64,000 nucleotides of DNA. It comes from Halalkalicoccus paucihalophilus (GTDB taxonomy: Archaea; Halobacteriota; Halobacteria; Halobacteriales; Halalkalicoccaceae). The position numbers and the translations under genes were made by a program. Where the stretch lies: NCBI RefSeq assembly GCF_001593955.1, contig NZ_LTAZ01000011.1, positions 1 through 64,000 on the forward strand. The letters are read 5' to 3'. Below the pieces are notes generated by a model. It saw nothing but the letters and a program-made list of their open reading frames with translations, was not told the origin of the DNA and searched no databases. Positions 52,227-60,974 of the stretch are shown in pieces (the stretch's first letter is position 1; every line of letters starts with the position of its first letter).

Positions 52227-53240
52227 ATGCGTATCGCAGCCTTCACCGATCTCACCGGCCCGGACGGCGTCTCGATCATCGACCGACCGACCCCTGAACC
52301 CGGGCGCCGAGAGGCGCTCGTCGATATCGAGGCGTGCGCGATCAACCGCCACGACCTTTGGATCCTCGAGGGCGACTCCGCGATGGTCGATACGGATGAT
52401 CTGCCGTTCGTCAGCGGCCTCGATGTCGCTGGCGTTGTTCGAGACGTCGGTGAGGACGTCGCCAACGTCGACCCTGGGGACCGGGTCGTCCTCTGCCCGA
52501 ACGAGACGTGTGGGACGTGTCGCTACTGCCGGGAGGGTCCGGAGAACCTCTGTGAGAACTTCTCGCTCTACCACGGCGGGCTCGCCGAGATCGCCTGCGT
52601 CCGGGCCGACCGTCTCGTTGCGCTCCCCGACGATGTGGGGACGGTCGAGGCGGCCGCGCTTCCGACGGCGTACATGACCGCGTACCACATGCTTCGCCGG
52701 GTCGAGGCCGGACCGACCGATCTGGTGTTCGTCCCGGGTGCGACCGGCGGCGTTGGCGTCGCCGGTGTCCAACTGGCGGCCGTCCTCGGTGCTCACAGCG
52801 TCGGGACGTCCTCCTCACGGGCGAAACTCGACCGCCTCGAATCGCTCGGTCTCGACCACGCGATCGTGGGCACCGACCCGGACCAGCTCCGGACGGCTAT
52901 TGCCGACATCGGGCCGGTCGACAGCGTGCTCAACCACCTCGGTGGCGCATATACCCAACTCGGTCTGGACGTCCTGCGGCGCAACGGCCGGATGGCAGTC
53001 TGTGGGCGGACGGCCGGCGGGACCTCCGAGATCGACATCCCCGATCTCTTCCTCGGCCACAAACGTCTCATCGGAAGCACGATGGGGACCCAGGGCGACC
53101 TGGAGACGCTCGTCGATCTCGTCGACGACGGCGCGTTCACGCCCGAGATCGATCGGACCTACCCGCTCTCGGAGGCCGGCGCGGCGTTCACAGCGATGCA
53201 AGACCGCGAGAGCGTCGGCAAACTCCTCATCACGCCTTAG
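52227..53240 (+). CDS. Zinc-dependent alcohol dehydrogenase family protein
   Basis: Start at ATG 52227 (MRIAAFTDLTGPDGVSIIDR), giving 337 residues. The catalytic-domain phrase CAINRHDLWILEGD (catalytic Cys position), GLDVAGVVRDVGEDVANVDPG and the structural zinc loop CPNETCGTCRYCREGPENLC with four Cys are complete. The NAD(P)-binding fold follows: VFVPGATGGVGVAGVQLAAV and GRMAVCGRTAGG. It would oxidise or reduce an alcohol/aldehyde; substrate unknown. GC-rich and host-like. Diverges from the Cys-tailed protein over 175 bases. Confidence 0.9.
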   Translation: MRIAAFTDLTGPDGVSIIDRPTPEPGRREALVDIEACAINRHDLWILEGDSAMVDTDDLPFVSGLDVAGVVRDVGEDVANVDPGDRVVLCPNETCGTCRYCREGPENLCENFSLYHGGLAEIACVRADRLVALPDDVGTVEAAALPTAYMTAYHMLRRVEAGPTDLVFVPGATGGVGVAGVQLAAVLGAHSVGTSSSRAKLDRLESLGLDHAIVGTDPDQLRTAIADIGPVDSVLNHLGGAYTQLGLDVLRRNGRMAVCGRTAGGTSEIDIPDLFLGHKRLIGSTMGTQGDLETLVDLVDDGAFTPEIDRTYPLSEAGAAFTAMQDRESVGKLLITP

Positions 53241-53547
53241 CCATCGTCCACAGCCCGGCGACCACGTAGAGAAACGCCGCTGGAACACCTCGATTGCAGC
53301 TGAGTTCATGGCGAGTTCGCGCTTGAGGTCCCAAAGCCGTGCGACCCTGTCCTCGACAGCTCAGAGCGATTCGTGACGTGTTCGGCGTAGCAGTCGCGGA
53401 CGAGTTTCGTGCCTCGTACCCGTAGTGACCTCTTCAGCTCCGTCTTCTGGTGAGAGCTCGTCTGAGCGCCAGAAAGAGAGAGCGATTCTGCGTCCGATTA
53501 CAACCGGATCAGTGAATACATGATCCTTGCTGCGGAATCCAGACACA
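53241..53547. other. Intergenic DNA without recognised gene
   Basis: About 300 bases between two rightward genes. Frames here are short and lack family features. Probably includes the promoter of the YdjM-type gene near 53500. Confidence 0.4.
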
Positions 53548-54099
53548 ATGTGGCCATGGGGACACGCTGCAGTCGGCTATCTGTTCTACGCGGCGTACAC
53601 CCGGCTTCGGTACGACCGGCCGCCGGATGGACCAGCCATGGTATTACTACTGGTGGGTACGCAGCTGCCCGATCTGATTGACAAGCCACTGGCGTGGACG
53701 CTGCCCGTGTTACCCTCGGGGCGCTCGCTCGGCCACTCCCTGCTTTTCCTCGTCCCGCTCGTGCTTGTCGCGGCCGTCGCCGTCAGGGATCGAGACAGCG
53801 AGTGGGCGACCGCGCTCGCGATCGGTGCCCTCTCACACGCCGTCGTCGACGTCCTCCCAGCTCTGACCCGCGGCGAGTTCGCCTACACCACGTCCCTCGT
53901 CTGGCCATTGTTGCCGCCGCCGCCGTACAACGAACAAGGGCGGACGATCCTCGGACACTTCCTCTCGTTAGAGCCGACACCGATGGTGGCGTTCGAACTC
54001 GTACTTGCGCTTGGCGTAGTCGTCGTCTGGTGGCGCCAAGGGCGGCCCGGCCTTCGGACGATGCGAGACGGCGTGGTCGAGACGTGGGACCGCGTTTGA
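53548..54099 (+). CDS. Membrane-bound metal-dependent hydrolase, YdjM/DUF457 type
   Basis: Start at ATG 53548 (MWPWGHAAVGYLFYAAYTRL), giving 183 residues; an ATG seven codons upstream is less likely. Four hydrophobic segments. The metal-binding pattern of the family is present: WGHAAVGY, GTQLPDLIDKP, GRSLGHSLLF and ALSHAVVDVLPAL, placing His and Asp residues at the membrane face. The substrate is unknown; some relatives respond to DNA damage in bacteria. The gene ends 18 bases before the universal-stress fragment. Confidence 0.8.
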   Translation: MWPWGHAAVGYLFYAAYTRLRYDRPPDGPAMVLLLVGTQLPDLIDKPLAWTLPVLPSGRSLGHSLLFLVPLVLVAAVAVRDRDSEWATALAIGALSHAVVDVLPALTRGEFAYTTSLVWPLLPPPPYNEQGRTILGHFLSLEPTPMVAFELVLALGVVVVWWRQGRPGLRTMRDGVVETWDRV

Positions 54100-54116
54100 G
54101 GGCGTCGAAGGCCGGC

Positions 54117-54200
54117 ATGTGACTAAAGAACTCGGGGATAGATACGATCCTAGTGGCGCTCGGCAAGCGGGACGAACACCGCATCAACGCGTTCGCCGGC
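54117..54200 (+). pseudogene. N-terminal fragment of a universal stress protein gene
   Basis: In one frame the DNA reads NSGIDTILVALGKRDEHRIN then AFAG, close to the start of the intact protein at 43.2 kb (NTLLVALGERDESHIDAFA). The codon after the ATG at 54117 is a TGA. Similarity stops at about 54200. The matching C-terminal half lies at 55069-55245, so about 0.87 kb of foreign DNA separates the two parts. Confidence 0.75.
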
Positions 54201-54267
54201 CAGTCGACCAGCCCGATCACCTAGCGGTCGACCGCGCTGTTCACAACTTTCCGTCATTCGATGTCGA

Positions 54268-54861
54268 CTATCGTCGCTCCTCGACGAATGCGCGGATCTT
54301 CTCGAGGGCGTCGGGCCCGATCCCCGGGATCGAACGCAACACGTCGTCGGTCGCGCCATTGACGTCGGCGACGGTCACGATCCCCAGCCCTCGAAGGCGG
54401 CTGGCCGTCTTCGGGCCGATTCCGGGGATTTCCTCGAATGCGACCTCTTGGTCATCATCCTCAGTGTGCTGATCTTCATCGCTCTCCGTCTCCTCAGCCT
54501 TCATGTCCGTGTCCGTGTCGGCGAGGAGGTCGAGCGCCTCTCGCAGTGCGTCGGCCTTATGGCGTGCCTTCCGCCCGTCCTGTTCGTCGTATTCTGCGAG
54601 ACGAGCGCGAAGTCGCTCATACTGCCCGCCATAGATGGAGGGAGCAGCGTTGGGGCGGACGCGATAGCGAGTGCCCAGCTCCGTCTCGAACGTCTTGCGG
54701 GGTATCAGTGTCGTCGCGTCCGTCTCGTCGCGCACGAGGACGATCCGTGCGTCGGCGTAGATTACCTGTCGGAGGTCGCCCGTTCGCTGATCGGCAACGA
54801 TCAATCCGATCTGTACGTCGGTCCTGGTAGTTTTCGATGGAACGAAATCCGTATTTGCCAT
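54268..54861 (-). CDS. Helix-hairpin-helix protein
   Basis: A 197-residue protein. Residues 1-95 form a basic-acidic domain with no named family (VIYADARIVLVRDETDATTL). Residues about 115-140 are Glu/Asp-rich. Residues about 145-197 carry two helix-hairpin-helix motifs, FEEIPGIGPKTASRLRGLGI and LRSIPGIGPDALEKIRAF, which bind the DNA backbone. Such proteins are frequent in haloarchaeal plasmids and viruses. It lies inside a split universal stress gene, on the opposite strand, so it probably came with the inserted DNA. Confidence 0.8.
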   Translation of the reverse strand: MANTDFVPSKTTRTDVQIGLIVADQRTGDLRQVIYADARIVLVRDETDATTLIPRKTFETELGTRYRVRPNAAPSIYGGQYERLRARLAEYDEQDGRKARHKADALREALDLLADTDTDMKAEETESDEDQHTEDDDQEVAFEEIPGIGPKTASRLRGLGIVTVADVNGATDDVLRSIPGIGPDALEKIRAFVEERR

Positions 54862-55068
54862 TGTCGGGGTGGTGAGGTGTGCCTGGTTGTTTCTCCGAGT
54901 GGCACAACAGTCTCTCCTTTCTAGGGAGGGGCCTCAGAGACATGTGTCTGTCGATTCTGCGGCGGATATCGGCTGTATCGCCAGTTTAGCGTTATCGACA
55001 CCACCGGGAATCACGGCTCTCGGGGTGGTCACGGCCGACGCGGAACGGACGACTCACGAATCGAATCG

Positions 55069-55245
55069 GTCGGCGACCCAGCCGAGCGTGTCGTCGCTAA
55101 GGCTGCGGACTACGACGCCGATTTCGTCGTGGTAGGCGGTCGGCACCAATCGTCGGCCCGGCGAGCGTTGTTTGGTAGCGTTTCACAGGAGATCATCGAA
55201 TCGGTACGGTGTCCCGTGATCTCGGTCCGTGAAGGCGTTTACGAG
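55069..55245 (+). pseudogene. C-terminal fragment of a universal stress protein gene
   Basis: Reads VGDPAERVVAKAADYDADFV then VVGGRHQSSARRALFGSVSQ and EIIESVRCPVISVREGVYE, about 90% identical to the intact protein at 43.2 kb. The usual stop after VYE is lost, and the frame runs on. The gene start lies at 54117-54200, beyond the helix-hairpin-helix gene. Confidence 0.85.
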
Positions 55246-55289
55246 CGACCTTCCGCGGTCAAGCACGGGACGTTTGCCAGATCCTGCGA

Positions 55290-55379
55290 CTACAGCCATT
55301 TATCGATATTCTCGATGTCCTTGTCGACTGTCTCAGTATTCACTCCGAATTTGTTCGCGACTGTCTCGGCCACTCTCAT
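55290..55379 (-). CDS. Very small HTH-like ORF, possibly a remnant
   Basis: A 29-codon frame, MRVAETVANKFGVNTETVDK and DIENIDKWL, reads like the first helices of a helix-turn-helix domain (VAxxFGVxxxTVxxDI). It has no second half, so it is probably a fragment of a regulator. The frame is open upstream for about ten codons. Confidence 0.35.
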   Translation of the reverse strand: MRVAETVANKFGVNTETVDKDIENIDKWL

Positions 55380-55535
55380 GCCTGTAGATAGTGTGATATG
55401 CCGATAACAGTGACATCTACCGGATTCTAGTCAGCAACCAGTTTTAATTCACATAGAACTCTACTAGCGGAGTGGACCAGCAGGTATATGGTTCTATTCT
55501 CAGAGTGATACCAACCAGCCGGCGGGGCGGTTCAA

Positions 55536-55694
55536 TTATATCTGCCTGACAGGGATCGTCCAACTCTCGTCACAGTGAGGATTGTCACAGAAGAAAACCC
55601 ATTCAGATTCATCGGTGCTGAGCAGTTGCACTTGGTTGGTACTCGTTGATCGGGTGCCACAGTCGGCGCAGCCATCGTATCTTATCTCATACAT
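55536..55694 (-). CDS. Small zinc-binding protein
   Basis: Start at ATG 55694 (MYEIRYDGCADCGTRSTSTN), giving 52 residues; an ATG eight codons upstream is possible. CADC and FFCDNPHCDESW give two Cys pairs that can bind one zinc ion. The upstream DNA is AT-rich. Of unknown function; similar short treble-clef proteins are common in haloarchaea. Confidence 0.6.
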   Translation of the reverse strand: MYEIRYDGCADCGTRSTSTNQVQLLSTDESEWVFFCDNPHCDESWTIPVRQI

Positions 55695-55990
55695 ATCTAA
55701 AAATACATAATATTTCATTAATTATAAATCTTGCTATGAAATCGACTATCAGAGATGGTCTGCAGGTATAAAAAAGGCTGACAGCGAAACGTGATCCTCT
55801 TTCCCTAACGGATATTGCTAGGGGAAATACAACAAACGTAGGGAGTTCCACGCATATATGACACGTAGCTATGCGACTGGAGTCTATTGTGTTGGCTCTA
55901 AGATACGTGCCGAATCAAAAGCGTGCTCGAACAACGGTGGTGCGAGGCACGTGTTGAGTCGACCAACGACGTGTACGTTCTGTATAGATC

Positions 55991-56791
55991 TCATGTTCTC
56001 TCGCGGAAGACCCGAATGATTCGATCGTTCGTCACTTGCCCGATCGCGTGGACGCTCCTCGCGGTCGATTTGCCGGCCTCGGCGGCCAGATCCCACGCCA
56101 CGCGCTGGACGTGCTCTATGGGGTTGCGCGACCACCGGCCCGGATGCACGAGCAGGTAGAGGCGTTCACAACCGTCGGACCCGAGGCCCGCGATCAGGTC
56201 GTCGGTCGTCGAGATACGGCCGAAATCAGCGATGGTCGTTCCCCAGTCCCGGCCCGTATCCGAGACATAAGAGGGCCTCTCAGCATCGTCATTGTTGGTA
56301 TCGACCGAGAGATATGCCTCTCCGTCTAAGTCGTAATCTTCGATACTGTACTTGCCACGCCACATATCGAGGTTGTGATGGGGCGAGAGCGGACTACCAT
56401 GGGGACAAATCGTCCGCACGTCTGCATGTTTTCGGAACGCAGTCAGATTCCGTCCGAAGCGCTCGTGGGCTGCTTCGAAGTCTCCGCGTGTCTTCGCGAG
56501 ATCTTCGTAGTGATACCCGATCTCGTGACCTAGGCCAGAGACCTCGGCGGCCGTTTCGGGGCTGAATGTCGACGTGCGGAAGTAGTAACTCGTCGAGATA
56601 TTCCGGTCGGCCTCGACGCGCGCCATCGAGCGCGCGGTGCTAACCTTCCGGTCGACATCGTGGCGAACGATGATATGCGGAGAATCGTGGTTTGATCGAG
56701 TAACGTATTCTTGGAGGGTGTAGAACGTATACCCGTGTGCGAGCGCAGCGTCAAGCAGTCGCCCGTAATCATCAAAGGTGAAATCGCCCAT
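55991..56791 (-). CDS. Polysaccharide-deacetylase-like protein
   Basis: Start proposed at ATG 56791 (MGDFTFDDYGRLLDAALAHG), giving 266 residues; ATGs at 56800 and 56818 are alternatives, and the frame is open to 56983 because of a fused transposase relic. The NodB-like fold is suggested by HIIVRHDVDRKVSTARSMAR (metal-binding Asp pair) and GHEIGYHYEDLAKTRG (His pair), followed by ICPHGSPLSPHHNLDMW. These proteins remove acetyl groups from sugars or act on related linkages. A role in surface glycan remodelling fits the window, but it stands apart from the main locus. Confidence 0.75.
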   Translation of the reverse strand: MGDFTFDDYGRLLDAALAHGYTFYTLQEYVTRSNHDSPHIIVRHDVDRKVSTARSMARVEADRNISTSYYFRTSTFSPETAAEVSGLGHEIGYHYEDLAKTRGDFEAAHERFGRNLTAFRKHADVRTICPHGSPLSPHHNLDMWRGKYSIEDYDLDGEAYLSVDTNNDDAERPSYVSDTGRDWGTTIADFGRISTTDDLIAGLGSDGCERLYLLVHPGRWSRNPIEHVQRVAWDLAAEAGKSTARSVHAIGQVTNDRIIRVFRERT

Positions 56792-56871
56792 GTTTATCAT
56801 GTCTATCTGATAGTCATCAGAGATCGTCATATATATTGTCTGACTAACATATGTTAAGGGCACTGTATAGG

Positions 56872-56983
56872 TGACCTCTTGAGCTGGCGCTCGACCGTCA
56901 AGCGATTGATACGGCTGTTGAAAATTGTAGTAATGACCGAATATCGCAAACCACTGGCGGACGTTCAACCGACTGCTACCCAT
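56872..56983 (-). pseudogene. C-terminal remnant of a DDE transposase
   Basis: The frame reads VRQWFAIFGHYYNFQQPYQS and LDGRAPAQEV. This matches the end of integrase-core transposases (xWxxxFxxYYNxxRPHQxLxGxTPxEEV). No catalytic Asp or Glu remains and no terminal repeat was identified. It reads straight into the deacetylase-like gene, so an insertion probably occurred just upstream and was later lost in part. Confidence 0.65.
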
Positions 56984-56991
56984 GAATCGTG

Positions 56992-57390
56992 GAAACGATC
57001 GCCCTTATTTTGAGTGTGAAACCGCTTTCCGTTCCGGTTTCAGTCTGTATAGTCGATCCGACCGTTCCAGCCTAATTGAGAGAAAGCAATCCGATAGCCC
57101 AAGGCATTCGCGAGAAACATAGTTTCGGAACAATCGTGTTTCGTTCAGACTCCGTGGGGAAACGCTACCGAGATCTATCCCACCTCTAATTACCGCTCTC
57201 CTGAATGGATCCTCTGTACTCGGTGTCATAGAGCTGTGAACAGTCGGGAAATCACTCAACTATTGTTTGTCTCTATCCTTGACGAAACCACTATCAAGAG
57301 ATCCAAACCAGCCTGATCATATCAATCAAGTTGTAAGTTTATTATAATATGCGAAAGACGGATAGTAGTGGCCACTAACAGACTGATATC
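56992..57390. other. Intergenic DNA without recognised gene
   Basis: About 400 bases between a leftward and a rightward gene. Strongly AT-rich at 57310-57360 (GTAAGTTTATTATAATATGC), a likely promoter for the small zinc-finger gene. Nothing else supported. Confidence 0.45.
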
Positions 57391-57540
57391 ATGCTCCAAT
57401 GGCTCTCCGAGAACGCACCAATCCAGCTCCCCACGTACTGCCGGAGCTGTGGGGAACCAGTTCGGAGCGAGCGGGAAGAACAAGTCAGATACTGCCGTCT
57501 TTGTCTCCACGATTCTGATAGCTACTCAGAGGAGGACTGA
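57391..57540 (+). CDS. 49-residue double-CxxC protein
   Basis: A short gene beginning ATG 57391: MLQWLSENAPIQLPTYC, then CRSCGEPVRSE and YCRLCLHDSD. The two CxxC pairs, 17 residues apart, are arranged as in a zinc ribbon. A TATA-like AT block lies about 35 bases upstream. Too small for a family call. Together with the genes at 57993 and 55536 it forms a group of short metal-binding proteins. Confidence 0.6.
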   Translation: MLQWLSENAPIQLPTYCRSCGEPVRSEREEQVRYCRLCLHDSDSYSEED

Positions 57541-57992
57541 GTCATAGGCCACCCGCTCTGACCTCAATGTAATGGCTGCAACGAACTTGAAAATCTGTAT
57601 ATCCACTGCCGGTGACAATAGCTAGCGATAGTGTGAGCAATGCGAGAATATTGAGCAGAATCTGCAATGGTCGTGGCAGACGGTCTACCTTTTCCTGACT
57701 ACCGCGGTCAATTGTTTCGACTAGCCGTAGAAATGTAAGGAGGGAAACTGATTTTATTAGATAGTATTTATAAGAATATATACTATAAATATATAAACTA
57801 GTTATCCACAATCATTTCTATGGAACGACAGATCATGCCCCGGGATAACTCATTTGGCATGCGCATCACAAACAGGTGTTCCAGAAAATCGCATTCAGCG
57901 AAGGCGCCGATGCCACTGTCGAAGTTGCGAACAGCAAAACATTTTAGATTAAATACAAAAGCGCGGGCACTGATGACGAAGAGGAGTAGAGC
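57541..57992. other. Intergenic DNA with a coding fragment
   Basis: About 450 bases. Between 57855 and 57989 a plus-strand frame reads HAHHKQVFQKIAFSEGADAT then VEVANSKTF, a TAG, and IKYKSAGTDDEEE before a second stop directly ahead of the next gene. The acidic tail after the first stop looks like a true protein end, so this may be the remains of a broken gene. The family is unknown. Confidence 0.35.
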
Positions 57993-58148
57993 GTGCTGAA
58001 AACTATCCGGAACTGGATACGCTTCCACATCCTAGGCAAGCACCCGCGCTGCCATACATGTAGCACAGTCATGGTGCCAGCCGGCCGGAGACCACCGACA
58101 ACACGGTACTACAAATGTCCAGAGTGCAACAGCAAAAGGGGGACATAA
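57993..58148 (+). CDS. 51-residue zinc-ribbon protein
   Basis: Starts at GTG 57993 (MLKTIRNWIRFHILGKHPRC). Two CxxC pairs, RCHTCSTVMV and YKCPECNSKR, sit 20 residues apart around a basic loop AGRRPPTTR. The helical, basic N-terminus could touch nucleic acid or membrane. It ends 77 bases before the DUF4399 lipoprotein. Small size keeps confidence moderate. Confidence 0.55.
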   Translation: MLKTIRNWIRFHILGKHPRCHTCSTVMVPAGRRPPTTRYYKCPECNSKRGT

Positions 58149-58225
58149 TCTACAGCCGTTAGGACAAAATACTATTTATTTTTATATAGAAAAATTTAAT
58201 TAATAGTCTATAGACATCCAAATGA

Positions 58226-59077
58226 ATGCGAAAGAACATCCCACGTCGAGAGTTCGTTGTGTCAACAGTTGCCGGAATCAGTGCAGTCGCGGTCGCCGGG
58301 TGTGCGCAAACTGGGTCGGAAGGAACGGCTGATGAGGAGTCGCCATCAACAGATGACAATGGGACGTCTCTGGAAGAAGAGCCGTCAGTCCCCGAGGATG
58401 CGAGCGTCTCGCTGTCGGTTCCCATAGCTGATGAACTCAGCGGACTGTACTCGCCGTGTATGGCGTTTTTCGAGGCTAAGAACTTCACGGTAGAGGAGGC
58501 AGGTGAAGTCAATGAGGGTGCAGGCCATTTTCACGTGTTGATTGACACCGACCCCGTTGAACCTGGTGAGACGATTCCGAATAACGATCAGCACCTCCAC
58601 TTCGGTGATGGATCAGAGCGTGGAGTACTGGATCTCGAACCCGGTGAACACGAACTCACACTGCAAATGGGAGACGGTGAACATACAGCAATAGCGCTGA
58701 CTGATACGCAGTCCGTTACGGTTGAGGGGTCTGGGGATATCAGTTTAGACGCTCCTCAGGACGGCGATGTGTTCTCAACTGAGGATACCATCACCTTCGA
58801 ACCAGTCATTGAGAACTTCCTCATCGAGGAGGCAGGTAAGGTTTCACAGAATTCCGGTCATTATCACTTGCTCGTGAACACAGATCCCGTCGATACTGGA
58901 ACGGTTATTCCCAGCGACGACCAGCACATCCACTTCGGAGATGGAACCGAAATGCCAGAAGTCGACGCGAACGAACTCGGGACCGGTAATCACGAGCTCA
59001 TCATTCAGGTTGCGAATGGCACACACGAGGCGTATCCCCTCGCTACCGCACCCATTACCATCACGATCGAGGAGTGA
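58226..59077 (+). CDS. Lipoprotein with two DUF4399 domains
   Basis: A 283-residue protein starting at ATG 58226. Residues 6-26 combine a twin-arginine motif (PRREFVVSTVAG) and a lipobox-like AVAGC, so it is likely exported folded and lipid-anchored at Cys26. A short acidic linker follows. Two DUF4399-type repeats come next: first GAGHFHVLIDTDPVEPGETI and QHLHFGDGSERG, then SGHYHLLVNTDPVDTGTVIP and QHIHFGDGTEMPE. The His-rich strands are conserved in both copies. The domain function is not established. Two near-equal copies suggest tandem duplication. Confidence 0.85.
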   Translation: MRKNIPRREFVVSTVAGISAVAVAGCAQTGSEGTADEESPSTDDNGTSLEEEPSVPEDASVSLSVPIADELSGLYSPCMAFFEAKNFTVEEAGEVNEGAGHFHVLIDTDPVEPGETIPNNDQHLHFGDGSERGVLDLEPGEHELTLQMGDGEHTAIALTDTQSVTVEGSGDISLDAPQDGDVFSTEDTITFEPVIENFLIEEAGKVSQNSGHYHLLVNTDPVDTGTVIPSDDQHIHFGDGTEMPEVDANELGTGNHELIIQVANGTHEAYPLATAPITITIEE

Positions 59078-59520
59078 AAAGTTGGCTTTACCAAAACCTC
59101 AAACGATCAAGAGGCGTTTGTCCTACTGCTGAAGAAACAGCACACTTCCACATAGGTTGTATGATTTACAGGCCGTCGCTGTTGCACAAGGCGAGGACAC
59201 GAACGGGTAGATCGAGGATTAATGACCACATTATAGAGTACTAGATTTAATAACTAGTAGTTTACTACCAATCCATAGGGTACGCGCCTCAATGAGAGTG
59301 CAGGACTGAGGCCATAGTTGACTCCTGCGCTCCACCGCAGGCGCTCAGGCGTGTTACCCTTCTCAGAACACAACCGGAAGCCAGTTGGAGCGCCCTTATT
59401 GTAGATCTAGAGACTGGTCAGCCACGACGGGATATATTTCACTATCATTCTAAAGAGATCAATGCCATGAAAAAGCCCATACAAAAGACGTCTAGCTCCC
59501 TGTTAACTAATATATATTCA
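59078..59520. other. Intergenic DNA, possible TnpB-element relic
   Basis: About 440 bases. From 59280 to 59400 the minus strand has frames reminiscent of the tail of haloarchaeal TnpB genes (NTPERLRWSAGVNYGLSP), with no intact domain. The rest is AT-rich with nothing supported. Confidence 0.3.
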
Positions 59521-59960
59521 ACACTATCAGTTCACGGGAGGATTGACCTCCCACTCCCGGCCGTGGCCTCAGGGCCGGGACTCCCCGTTCATATCCCCGC
59601 TGGCTCTGTGCAGGTCCTCCTGAGTCTGGATACGGGACGCTAACAGTTCTATGGTCCCACTCTCAACTAAGGCGAATAGCGCGGAGCCCCCTTCCTCAAC
59701 CGCGAGCGAAGCGAGCGGTAGAGAGGAGCGCGTAGCGAAGCAGGGCGCAACTATTACCGTAGCCCGACCCGTGCTGCCACGGAGTGCTGTGCTGGCACAC
59801 GTCCCGCGCAGTACGGGCCGTAGTAGCCCGGCCCCAAATGGTGGGACTGTAGACCCCGACGGGAGTTCGGGAGGCGGGACGCACACAGCGCCCCGTCGCG
59901 CCACTTAACGGCGAGGTCCACCTCAAAGCCCCACCCTCCTTCGCTTGCCCTTGCGGGCTC
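59521..59960. other. GC-rich, hairpin-rich block
   Basis: A 440-base segment far richer in GC than the DNA on both sides. It holds a hairpin with arms GGGAGG (59536-59541) and CCTCCC (59547-59552), a second with TCCCGGCC (59555-59562) and GGCCGGGA (59573-59580), and repeated GCGAGCGAAGCGAGCGG-like phrases near 59705 and 59945. Such phrases accompany right ends of IS200/IS605-type elements. It may be a structured RNA or an insertion relic; no protein is supported on either strand. Confidence 0.4.
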
Positions 59961-60059
59961 GCTCGTTGCGGGTGGGGTCGGTTACTGCATCATTATTCTA
60001 CCACTCTGAGATAGAGAGACTCAATTACAGAACACGCTTCTATTAGCTGAATAGGATAG

Positions 60060-60974
60060 TTAGTAGCCCGCACAGACCCGGCGGATTCCCTCCTCGAAGT
60101 CGATTGCAGGCTCCCAGCCCGTCTCCTCACGAATCTTTGAATAGTCCGCACACGTGTCGTGAACGTACACAGAGTCGGGGATCGGGTTCTCGACGTATTC
60201 GGGTTCGATCTCCGTGCCGAGTTCCTCGTTGAGGAGGTCAACCACTGTGTTGAAATCGTAGGCCTCGCCCGTCCCCAGGTTGTAGACCCCCGTGAGTTCG
60301 TGCTCGGCGGCCAATACCACCCCGCGGACGATATCCGAGACGTGGGTGAAATCCCGGGTCTGGGTGCCGTCGCCGTAGATGACGGGTGCCTCGCCGTTGG
60401 CGAGGTCGTCGGCGAACTGCGCGATCACGTTGGCGTACTCGCCCTTGTGACCTTCCGCACCGCCGTAGCCCTGATAGACCGAAAAAAAGCGCATCCCGGC
60501 CATCGACATATCATAGTGATTCGCGAAGTACTCGGCGTACCGCTCCCGGGCGAGTTTCGAGGCCTCGTACCCGGTGTTGACGTCGACGGGCATGTCCTCG
60601 GGAGAGGGCTCGGTCTGATTGCCGTAGATCGAGGACGTAGAGGCATAGACCACGGTGTCACACCCGTCTTCACGTGCTTGCTCGATGACGTTGACAAACC
60701 CCTCGACGTTGACGCGTGCTCCCGTGGTGGGGTTGTCCTCGTGCATCGCGTATGAGGAGAGGGCGGCGAGGTGAAAGACGACGTCAACGTCGGTCGGCAG
60801 ATCGTCCTCGAGGACGCTTCGCTCGTGGAACTCGACGGCCCGGTCGAGGTTTTCGGCGGTGCCAAGATAGCCATCGTCAACGACGACGACGTCGTTGGTC
60901 TCGCTCAAGTGGTTCGCGAGGTTCGAACCGATGAAGCCCGCTCCGCCCGTCACTAAGATATGTTTTCCATTCAT
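60060..60974 (-). CDS. NAD-dependent sugar epimerase/dehydratase (UDP-glucose 4-epimerase type)
   Basis: Start at ATG 60974 (MNGKHILVTGGAGFIGSNLA), giving 304 residues; the frame extends to 61040 without family likeness. GGAGFIG is the NAD-binding loop, VVVDDGYLGT the acidic strand end, HLAALSS and VYASTSSIYG the core, and GYEASKLARE the catalytic Tyr-x3-Lys. Later VIYGDGTQTRDFTHVSDIVR and GVYNLGTGEAYDF match extended short-chain dehydrogenases acting on nucleotide sugars. It would invert or oxidise a UDP- or dTDP-sugar for the surface glycan. It stands alone, 22 kb from the glycan locus. Confidence 0.9.
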   Translation of the reverse strand: MNGKHILVTGGAGFIGSNLANHLSETNDVVVVDDGYLGTAENLDRAVEFHERSVLEDDLPTDVDVVFHLAALSSYAMHEDNPTTGARVNVEGFVNVIEQAREDGCDTVVYASTSSIYGNQTEPSPEDMPVDVNTGYEASKLARERYAEYFANHYDMSMAGMRFFSVYQGYGGAEGHKGEYANVIAQFADDLANGEAPVIYGDGTQTRDFTHVSDIVRGVVLAAEHELTGVYNLGTGEAYDFNTVVDLLNEELGTEIEPEYVENPIPDSVYVHDTCADYSKIREETGWEPAIDFEEGIRRVCAGY

